DNA of 7,251 bases from an uncultured Bacteroidota bacterium (GTDB taxonomy: Bacteria > Bacteroidota > Bacteroidia > Bacteroidales > UBA12481), in contig CAILAQ010000588.1 of the NCBI GenBank assembly GCA_903832165.1, positions 1 to 7,251 of the forward strand, in the 5' to 3' direction. This document shows, piece after piece, positions 1-5,221 of the stretch (its first letter is position 1; every line of letters starts with the position of its first letter). The position numbers were made by a program, and so were the translations under genes. The notes beneath the pieces were generated by a model. It was not told the DNA's origin and did no database searches. It worked only from the letters and a program-made list of their open reading frames with translations.

Positions 1-2
1 CC

Positions 3-782
3 CCCCCCCCGGTAGAAGCGCAGGAAAAGAGCCTGAAAACTAACCCAACCGTCTTTTACCGTGAAACATTCAATTGGGGAAATCCGGCCGATGCAAAAGG
101 CTGGACGGCACCTCCGGGATTTATCTTTGAAGATCCGGATGATAAGGGCATGAACTGGCACTGGTGGCCCAATGACAGCCTGAATTCCCCTTTGACTGAT
201 GAGCCACCGATGCAGTCCACTTCCCGTGAGGATGGTCATCTCTGCTTATTTGGTTCCCTGTACAACAAGGATATCAATCCCTATTACACGCCATACCAGC
301 GTGCAAATAATTCGATTGTGTTTCCGGCTATCGATTGCAGCCAGCATTCATCTGTCATTCTTCAATTCGAAACTAATTTCAAGAATAGTGGCTTTCAGAG
401 ATATATTCATGTGAATGGCGGATGGAAAATGATGGTGGAAGTATCACCGGACAACGGAATTCACTGGAATCAATGGGATGCCAGTTTCGGAGTGCCTGGA
501 GATCAAAGGCCGGGTGATATTGATCCGGGCCAGGTGGTTCTTTTTCGTGAAAATCTGTCGGAAGTTGCTGCCGGTCAGTCGCTGGTGAAAATTAAGATCA
601 CCTGGTACAATTATTTCGGGCTCCATTTCTGGAACATTGATGATCTGCAACTCATGGAAGCTCCGCAATATGATCTGCGCATGGATAGTGTTGATATACA
701 CTGGGACTGTAAAATTCCTTTTCGAGACGAAACAATCAGTTACATGATGCCTATATCACAGGTGGTTTGGCTGATAGTCTGA
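3..782 (+). CDS. Secreted T9SS-type surface protein, 5' part (start outside window, frame broken at its end)
   Basis: The reading frame is open from the first bases of the window, so the true start and any signal peptide lie upstream. About 250 residues are readable. Residues about 19 to 218 look like an extracellular beta-sandwich of the MAM/concanavalin or 'choice-of-anchor' kind. They open with an FYRETFNWG segment followed by KGWTAPPG, are rich in Trp (NWHWWPNDS), contain a VEVSPDNGIHWNQW strand, and end in HFWNIDDLQL (N211-I-D-D). Such domains occur in Bacteroidota cell-surface adhesins and secreted hydrolases and often bind carbohydrate or protein, but no catalytic motif is visible and the function is unknown. 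The frame runs into TGA at 780-782, while protein-like sequence continues in the -1 frame. This is therefore the front part of one gene ending at 1447, not a complete protein. The domain call rests on pattern recognition only. Confidence 0.7.
   Translation, partial: PPPVEAQEKSLKTNPTVFYRETFNWGNPADAKGWTAPPGFIFEDPDDKGMNWHWWPNDSLNSPLTDEPPMQSTSREDGHLCLFGSLYNKDINPYYTPYQRANNSIVFPAIDCSQHSSVILQFETNFKNSGFQRYIHVNGGWKMMVEVSPDNGIHWNQWDASFGVPGDQRPGDIDPGQVVLFRENLSEVAAGQSLVKIKITWYNYFGLHFWNIDDLQLMEAPQYDLRMDSVDIHWDCKIPFRDETISYMMPISQVVWLIV
713..779 (+). other. Frame change (-1) inside the T9SS surface-protein gene
   Basis: The 5' frame has its stop at 780-782, and the 3' frame is closed upstream by TAA at 710-712, so the switch must fall between 713 and 779. 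Two joins read sensibly. An early one near 743 gives ...DETISY followed by HDAYITGGLADS. A late one near 762 keeps YMMPISQV and then continues GGLADSLIDF. Either needs one missing base or a -1 slip. No canonical X XXY YYZ slippery heptamer in the correct phase is present; the closest runs are AAAA at 711-714 and TTTT at 719-722. A one-base deletion, either a real mutation or a sequencing/assembly error, is the simplest explanation. Confidence 0.75.
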
Positions 783-1447
783 TCGATTTCGACTTTACCG
801 TTTGGGAGGCAAAATACGACTGGACAATTATAGATCCGCTGTGGTTGATGCGGACAGAAAGGCTGGTTCTGGATTCATCGATGTTAAATACCTGGGTATA
901 TCTGCCGTTCACCAAGGATGGTGAGTCGGAATTCGTTAAAGCTGGAAGTCTGCTTTGGGCCGGTCTTGAGCACAGCAACTATCACACCAATGAAAAAGTC
1001 AGGAAGCATCAAGGACTGGCGGTCGGCGGCACCAATCAAGCCCCTTACCACGTGCCGGTTGCCAAGATTGCCCGGGCAAGATATAATTCGACTTACCCCA
1101 TTGCCTGGGCTAATTTGCAAAATAAGAATCTTATGATCCGCCTCTACCTACATAGTACGGTCAACTCTACCGATCCTTATGGAATAGCTGCTTTCTCCGT
1201 CGCTCAGAACTATCCAAACCCGTTCAATGATCACACGACAATCAATTATTCGGTTGCTCAGGAAGCCAGGGTCAGATTGGAGATCACCGACCTCACCGGC
1301 CGATTGGTATTTGTAAAGGAAGATGGATTGCAACCATCTGGCAGCCATCGGATGGTGATCCGGAATCCGGGATTATCGCCGGGGATCTATTTCTACACTT
1401 TGTACGCCGGGGAAAATCGGCAGACAAGGAAGATGTTGGTTAATTAA
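767..1447 (+). CDS. Secreted T9SS-type surface protein, 3' part with C-terminal type A sorting domain
   Basis: This is the continuation of the upstream gene in the -1 frame. The frame is open from 713. The only early start is a TTG at 767 with no clear ribosome site, so independent translation is doubtful. The first ~140 residues (LIDFDFTVWEAKYDW, then NTWVYLPFTKDGESEF) resemble the middle part of large extracellular Bacteroidota proteins. From about 1187 to the stop lies a type A T9SS sorting domain: AFSVAQNYPNPFN, a TTINYSV strand, a DLTGRLV turn, the LSPGIYFYTL strand and a terminal RKMLVN. In this family the domain directs an exported protein through the T9SS outer-membrane translocon and is usually cleaved on attachment to the surface or on release. 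The TAA stop is followed almost at once by a heptamer repeat tract. The sorting domain is secure; the function of the rest is unknown. Confidence 0.8.
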   Translation: MADSLIDFDFTVWEAKYDWTIIDPLWLMRTERLVLDSSMLNTWVYLPFTKDGESEFVKAGSLLWAGLEHSNYHTNEKVRKHQGLAVGGTNQAPYHVPVAKIARARYNSTYPIAWANLQNKNLMIRLYLHSTVNSTDPYGIAAFSVAQNYPNPFNDHTTINYSVAQEARVRLEITDLTGRLVFVKEDGLQPSGSHRMVIRNPGLSPGIYFYTLYAGENRQTRKMLVN

Positions 1448-1450
1448 GGC

Positions 1451-1504
1451 AGAGGGCAGAGGGCAGAAGGCAAAAGTAAAGGCACAAGGCTCAAGGCGCA
1501 AGGC
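1451..1504 (+). repeat. Degenerate purine-rich heptamer tract
   Basis: Beginning four bases after the stop of the surface-protein gene are 7-base units ending in RGGC: AGAGGGC, AGAGGGC, AGAAGGC, a 12-base interruption (AAAAGTAAAGGC), then ACAAGGC, TCAAGGC and GCAAGGC. The remnant AAAAG follows at 1505-1509. The period of seven is clear, but the copies have drifted. There is no evidence that it is transcribed for a purpose or coding. Confidence 0.7.
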
Positions 1505-1538
1505 AAAAGTGAGCTGCCAAATGCCGGCTGCCGAACAA

Positions 1539-1560
1539 GGGAGGACGCACGGGTCCTCCC
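1539..1560. repeat. Perfect 8-bp hairpin, REP-like intergenic palindrome
   Basis: GGGAGGAC (1539-1546) pairs perfectly with GTCCTCCC (1553-1560) around the 6-base loop GCACGG. The stem is G+C-rich and is followed by CTACAATTGT, not by a T-run, so it is not a standard intrinsic terminator. It could still slow or stop transcription after the surface-protein gene or protect the 3' end of its mRNA. Its form (a G-rich arm beside CCCCTACA) resembles the short dispersed palindromes found between genes in many environmental bacteria. Membership of a repeat family cannot be shown from one copy. Confidence 0.7.
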
Positions 1561-1573
1561 CTACAATTGTAAA

Positions 1574-1615
1574 CCCGTCACCCGTCATCCGTCACTTGTC
1601 ACCCGTCACTTGTCA
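1574..1615 (+). repeat. Six-copy tandem heptamer array, consensus YYYGTCA
   Basis: Six exactly contiguous 7-base units occupy 42 bases: CCCGTCA, CCCGTCA, TCCGTCA, CTTGTCA, CCCGTCA, CTTGTCA. GTCA is constant in every copy and only the first three pyrimidines vary. CTTGTCA alternates with CCCGTCA in the last four copies, as if a two-unit block had been duplicated. The next bases (CAATAAA) break the pattern. Such arrays can change copy number by replication slippage. It sits 76 bp upstream of the dehydrogenase start, so a regulatory effect is possible but not shown. Confidence 0.85.
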
Positions 1616-1639
1616 CAATAAAATAATTGTATAACTTCC
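1610..1639 (+). promoter_or_regulatory. Weak candidate Bacteroidota-type promoter for the acyl-CoA operon
   Basis: TTG at 1610-1612, inside the last heptamer copy, is followed after 19 bases by TAACTTCC (1632-1639). This partly matches the Bacteroidota sigma-factor pattern TTTG-N19-21-TAnnTTTG: the -7 box keeps TA and the first two T of TTTG only. The leader from 1640 to 1690 is AT-rich and leads to the ATG at 1691. The match is imperfect. An alternative -7-like TACATTTA at 1662-1669 has no TTG at a suitable distance. Confidence 0.2.
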
Positions 1640-1690
1640 GGCATTCGTTCCCACAGTTTTATACATTTATATATCTATCAATCTACCTAT

Positions 1691-3025
1691 ATGGATTACG
1701 AAAGTAAGCTGGAAAGGGTCGCAGTTCTTGGTGCCGCAGGCAAGATGGGCAGTGGGATTCTGCTTCTCACAGCGATCGAAATGGCCGACCTGAGCCTGTT
1801 GCCGGAAAACCGGGGCCGCACATTTGCCATTCAGGCTATCGATATGTCATTTGAAGGTCTGGCAGGCCTGATGAACTATCTCCGTGCCCAGGTGCTTCGC
1901 GCTGCTGAGAAAAAAATGGTGTGGTTACGCTCTGTTTATGCCGACCGGGCGGATCTGGTCGAGAACGGACAAATACTCCAGCAATATGTTTTTGATGTGC
2001 TCAATATCGTGAGGCCAACCATCCGACTCGAGGCCGCGTACGACTGCCACATCATTTTTGAGGCCATCAAGGAGGATCCCGCACTCAAGAAAGAGATTTA
2101 CAAAAAGATTGATGCAGCCAATCCGCATAAACCCTGGTATTTCACCAATACTTCTTCTATTCCGATATCCGAACTCGATACGGATGCAAACCTTGGTGGC
2201 CGCATCATCGGGTTCCATTTCTATAATCCACCTGCCGTTCAGAAACTCGTTGAGCTGATCAGCTCCGGAAAAACAGCTCCGGAACTGGAGTCATTCGCGC
2301 TGGAATATGCAGCGAAACTGGGCAAACTGGTGGTCCGGTCGAACGATAAGGCAGGTTTTATCGGGAACGGACATTTCATGCGCGATGCCCTCTACGGCAT
2401 CAGTGAAGCCGAACGACTGGCAGCAAATATGCCATTGCATGAGGCAATCTATTTGGTGAATAAAGTGACCCAGGATTATCTGGTCAGGCCGATGGGGATT
2501 TTTCAACTGATAGATTATGTGGGTGTTGATGTGGTAAGCTATATCATGCAGGTGATGAATCCACATTTCCCGGGCGAACATCTCCACAGCAGCCGTCTGG
2601 ATAACTACCTGAAACTGGGTGTCAGGGGTGGCCAAAACTCCGACGGATCGCAAAAGGATGGTATCCTGAAATATGAGAAGGGCAAGCCTGTTGCCGTATA
2701 TGATGATTCTTCAAAACAATATATCCTGATAGATGGATTTCGCGAGTCGGCTGACAAACAGCTGGGACCGCTTCCCGGATCTTATCAGCCCTGGAAACAG
2801 GTGGTAAACAGCAGAACCAAGGAGGTGATTTTCGCGGCACTGTTTGCAGAGATAAAATTGATGGAAACGCTCGGTGCAAAGCTTGCCATAAATTATGCCA
2901 AACGGTCAAAGGAAATTGGACTGCAGCTGGTTTCCGACGGCATTGCCCGCACTGATGAGGATGTGAATACCGTTTTGCTTACCGGATTTTTTCATGCCCT
3001 CGGGCCAATTACCAATCATGTTTAA
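1691..3025 (+). CDS. 3-hydroxyacyl-CoA dehydrogenase, long form (444 aa)
   Basis: Predicted to interconvert 3-hydroxyacyl-CoA and 3-ketoacyl-CoA with NAD(H), in the cytoplasm. The N-terminal Rossmann fold begins RVAVLGAAGKMGSG (G14, G17, G20); acidic D51 at the end of the second strand favours NAD over NADP. The family's catalytic set is complete and correctly spaced: S155 in TNTSSI, H176 in IGFHFYNPP, E188 in KLVELI (the His-Glu dyad, 12 apart) and N226 in GFIGNG. The C-terminal helical domain is recognisable at RPMGIFQLIDYVGVD. Oddities are one extra residue in the dinucleotide loop (GxxGxxG rather than GxGxxG) and a length of 444 against about 280-320 for single-domain bacterial enzymes. 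The extra length includes roughly 130 residues after the GVRGGQNSDG segment. No Shine-Dalgarno is seen before the ATG; the leader is AT-rich. It is the first gene of the operon, 18 bp ahead of the thiolase, its natural partner. The chain-length preference is unknown. Confidence 0.9.
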   Translation: MDYESKLERVAVLGAAGKMGSGILLLTAIEMADLSLLPENRGRTFAIQAIDMSFEGLAGLMNYLRAQVLRAAEKKMVWLRSVYADRADLVENGQILQQYVFDVLNIVRPTIRLEAAYDCHIIFEAIKEDPALKKEIYKKIDAANPHKPWYFTNTSSIPISELDTDANLGGRIIGFHFYNPPAVQKLVELISSGKTAPELESFALEYAAKLGKLVVRSNDKAGFIGNGHFMRDALYGISEAERLAANMPLHEAIYLVNKVTQDYLVRPMGIFQLIDYVGVDVVSYIMQVMNPHFPGEHLHSSRLDNYLKLGVRGGQNSDGSQKDGILKYEKGKPVAVYDDSSKQYILIDGFRESADKQLGPLPGSYQPWKQVVNSRTKEVIFAALFAEIKLMETLGAKLAINYAKRSKEIGLQLVSDGIARTDEDVNTVLLTGFFHALGPITNHV

Positions 3026-3030
3026 TTAAC

Positions 3031-3038
3031 AGGCAGGA
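3031..3038 (+). promoter_or_regulatory. Ribosome binding site for the thiolase gene
   Basis: AGGCAGGA in the 18-bp gap carries an AGGA core (3035-3038) five bases before the ATG at 3044. This supports that start over the in-frame ATG at 3062. It is the only clear Shine-Dalgarno-like site among the four operon genes. Confidence 0.5.
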
Positions 3039-3043
3039 TTCCC

Positions 3044-4279
3044 ATGGAAAAGAAAATATACATGACGGCGGGCTATAATACCATTTCACTGGGTACCGGC
3101 CGCAAAGAGTTTAATCCTTCGAAACCCCGACCGGGCCTGGAGCATTATATCAAAGAGGCCGGCTCAAACGTGCTTGCAAAAATCGGTGGTGCTGAAACGG
3201 TCGATGAAATTGTGATCGGCAACTTTATGGCTGGTCGGTTTAACGGACAGGCACACCTGGGAGCGTTTGCACCTTTCATCGATGAGGGGTTGGCCGGAAA
3301 GCCATCTACCCGCGTTGAAGGGGCATGTGCATCAGGCGGTTTAGCCTTGCTGACCGGTATAAAATCGGTACTGTCGGGTTCATCTGAGGTAGTGATGGCA
3401 TTGGGAGTGGAGGTCCAGAACAGTGTGAAAGCCATTTATGGTGCCGATATTTTAGCTGCTGCGGGGTGGGCTGCCGACCGAAAAAACGGTCATGCCTTTT
3501 TCTTCCCCGGACAGTTCAGCGATCGTGCCGGGGTCTATTTTGAAAGATATGGTCGCGAAAAAACCCGCAAAGCTTTTGCCCGTTGGTATCGCAATGCCAT
3601 TGAAAATGCCAGACTTTGCCCTACCGCTCAGGAATATCAGAATATGGCCGCTGACCTGGAGGCTCTTGCCATGGCGGAACCTACTCCAAAAGCTTTTGTT
3701 GAGCACCTGAATTATCTGGATTGCTCCAAAGTTTCTGATGGCGCTTCGGCCATTATTATCGCTTCGCGAGATGGACTCAGGCGTATCGGGGTATCCCTGG
3801 AAGATGCAGTGGAAATCACCGGATTCGGACATGCCGTTGCAGATATCACAAAGAAACCAACTGACCCAACTGAATTAAGCACTGGAAAGCTGGCTGCAGA
3901 AAAGGCTCTTGCTATGGCTGAAATCGGAATCAACCAGGTGGGTACCGTGGAAACTCACGATTGCTTTACCATAGCAGGAATTCTTGGTGTGGAGGCACTG
4001 GGATTGGCGAAAAAGGGCGAAGGTCCGGATTATGTGCTGGCCGGGGAGACATCCCGAACGGGTGAAATGCCTTTCAATACAACAGGCGGACTCATCGGTT
4101 GGGGACATCCAACCGGCGCCACAGGTGTGCACATGGCTGTGACTCTTTGGGAACAGCTCACTGAAAAAGCAGGCAATGCCCAGATCAGTCTGAGGCAGGC
4201 CAGGCCATACGGACTCTCCCTGAATATGGGCGGCGATGATAAAACACAAGTCTCAATAGTTTATAAGCGTGGGGAATAG
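3044..4279 (+). CDS. SCP2-type (SCP-x-like) thiolase, acetyl-CoA acyltransferase family
   Basis: Predicted to cleave 3-ketoacyl-CoA with CoA, or to condense acyl-CoAs in reverse, in the cytoplasm. At 411 residues it has normal thiolase length. The nucleophile is C95 in RVEGACASGG. The second active-site loop is HDCF (H305-C307), the signature of the SCP2/SCP-x branch, in which this Cys replaces the CxG cysteine of classical thiolases. The third loop is GHPTGATG (354-361) with H355. The C-terminus (LNMGGDDKTQV) lacks a CxG, as expected for this branch. Unlike mammalian SCP-x it has no fused sterol-carrier domain. It lies 18 bp after the dehydrogenase and overlaps the next gene by 11 bp. SCP2-type enzymes in animals can accept 2-methyl-branched 3-ketoacyl-CoA; combined with the downstream B12 mutase this makes a branched substrate plausible, but that is inference. 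Archaeal and bacterial relatives are often labelled simply acetyl-CoA acetyltransferase. Confidence 0.88.
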   Translation: MEKKIYMTAGYNTISLGTGRKEFNPSKPRPGLEHYIKEAGSNVLAKIGGAETVDEIVIGNFMAGRFNGQAHLGAFAPFIDEGLAGKPSTRVEGACASGGLALLTGIKSVLSGSSEVVMALGVEVQNSVKAIYGADILAAAGWAADRKNGHAFFFPGQFSDRAGVYFERYGREKTRKAFARWYRNAIENARLCPTAQEYQNMAADLEALAMAEPTPKAFVEHLNYLDCSKVSDGASAIIIASRDGLRRIGVSLEDAVEITGFGHAVADITKKPTDPTELSTGKLAAEKALAMAEIGINQVGTVETHDCFTIAGILGVEALGLAKKGEGPDYVLAGETSRTGEMPFNTTGGLIGWGHPTGATGVHMAVTLWEQLTEKAGNAQISLRQARPYGLSLNMGGDDKTQVSIVYKRGE

Positions 4280-5216
4280 GGTAACCCAATTATTCGGAAT
4301 CCGCTACCCTGTGATTCAGGGTGGAATGGTTTGGTGCAGCGGCTGGCGGCTAGCTTCGGCAGTCAGCAATGCCGGCGGTCTGGGTCTGATTGGCTCCGGA
4401 TCGATGCATCCTGATGTTCTTCGCGACCATATCCGAAAATGCAGGAAGGCCACTGAAAAACCTTTCGGCGTGAATATTCCGTTGCTCTATCCGCAGACAG
4501 ATGAGATTGTTGAAATTGTTATTGAAGAGAAGGTGCCGGTCGTTTTCACATCAGCCGGAAGCCCGTCGAAATATACAGGCAGGTTAAAAGAGAAAGGGAT
4601 CCTGGTAGCCCACGTGGTTTCGAATCTGAAATTTGCACTGAAATCTCAGGACGCCGGGGTGGATGCCATCGTTGCTGAAGGATTTGAGGCAGGCGGACAT
4701 AACGGCCGGGAAGAAACTGCCACACTCACCCTCATTCCGCTCATTAAAAAAAATATCGATCTGCCACTGATTGCTGCCGGAGGCATTGCCGGTGGAGAAT
4801 CCATGCTCGCGGCTTTTGCCCTGGGAGCAGAAGGAGTACAGCTGGGAACACGATTTGTTGTATCTGAAGAATCCTCGGCTCATGCTGCATTCAAACAATA
4901 TATCATCAGCGCTGGTGATGGGAATACAGCACTGTCACTGAAAAAACTGGCTCCGGTACGTTTGATGAAGAACCCTTTTTGGGAGCAGGTCCGGGAACTC
5001 GAGGAACGGGGTGCATCGGCTGAAGAGCTTAATGCATTGCTTGGCAAGGGTCGGGCAAAACGTGGAATGTTCGAGGGCGATCTTGTTGAGGGCGAACTGG
5101 AGATCGGTCAGGCAGCTGCGCTGATCAAAGAAATTCAGCCGGTATCCACCATAATAAATGAAATCATTGAAGAGTTTAATCAAGCAGCTGCTGGCCTGTC
5201 AAATCTAAAATTCTGA
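4269..5216 (+). CDS. FabK/nitronate monooxygenase-family flavoprotein, possible enoyl-thioester reductase
   Basis: A 315-residue FMN-dependent TIM-barrel protein. The N-terminus reads NRVTQLFGIRYPVIQGGM (to M20), followed by SNAGGLGLIGSG. The His conserved in the active site is H144 in FEAGGHNGR. The FMN phosphate loop is AAGGI (169-173), then ALGAEGVQLGTRF (184-196). The C-terminus GQAAALIKEIQPVSTIINEI is like that of FabK, the flavin enoyl-ACP reductase. From memory of the Thermotoga and Streptococcus FabK sequences, similarity runs along the whole length with H144 at the same position. Automatic pipelines commonly call such proteins nitronate monooxygenase. Beside a thiolase and a hydroxyacyl-CoA dehydrogenase, reduction of a 2-enoyl thioester is the more coherent role, but nitronate oxidation cannot be excluded. 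The start is GTG at 4269, inside the thiolase gene (11-bp overlap) with no clear Shine-Dalgarno, so translation is probably coupled. The stop is 5 bp before the mutase gene. Confidence 0.85.
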   Translation: MGNRVTQLFGIRYPVIQGGMVWCSGWRLASAVSNAGGLGLIGSGSMHPDVLRDHIRKCRKATEKPFGVNIPLLYPQTDEIVEIVIEEKVPVVFTSAGSPSKYTGRLKEKGILVAHVVSNLKFALKSQDAGVDAIVAEGFEAGGHNGREETATLTLIPLIKKNIDLPLIAAGGIAGGESMLAAFALGAEGVQLGTRFVVSEESSAHAAFKQYIISAGDGNTALSLKKLAPVRLMKNPFWEQVRELEERGASAEELNALLGKGRAKRGMFEGDLVEGELEIGQAAALIKEIQPVSTIINEIIEEFNQAAAGLSNLKF

Positions 5217-5221
5217 TCCGG

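Noticed and set aside
199..414. 71-codon + strand open frame within the surface-protein gene
   Set aside because: It is an out-of-frame shadow; the other frame carries the beta-sandwich pattern without a break from the window start.
705..765. Programmed -1 ribosomal frameshifting in the surface-protein gene
   Set aside because: No X XXY YYZ heptamer in the right phase and no obvious strong downstream hairpin or pseudoknot; a missing base is simpler.
1539..1570. Classical rho-independent terminator
   Set aside because: The stem is strong but is followed by CTACAATTGT, with no T-tract.
1574..1615. Short tandem repeats as a possible CRISPR array
   Set aside because: Units are 7 bp and directly contiguous with no spacers, and no cas gene is nearby.
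2291..2653. 120-codon open frame on the minus strand
   Set aside because: It is antisense to the dehydrogenase, whose + strand product carries the full family motif set.
3452..3832. 126-codon open frame on the minus strand
   Set aside because: It is antisense to the thiolase coding sequence and has no recognisable protein features.
3875..4249. 124-codon open frame on the minus strand
   Set aside because: It lies antisense within the thiolase gene over its catalytic loops; its protein shows no recognisable family and is explained by the opposite frame.
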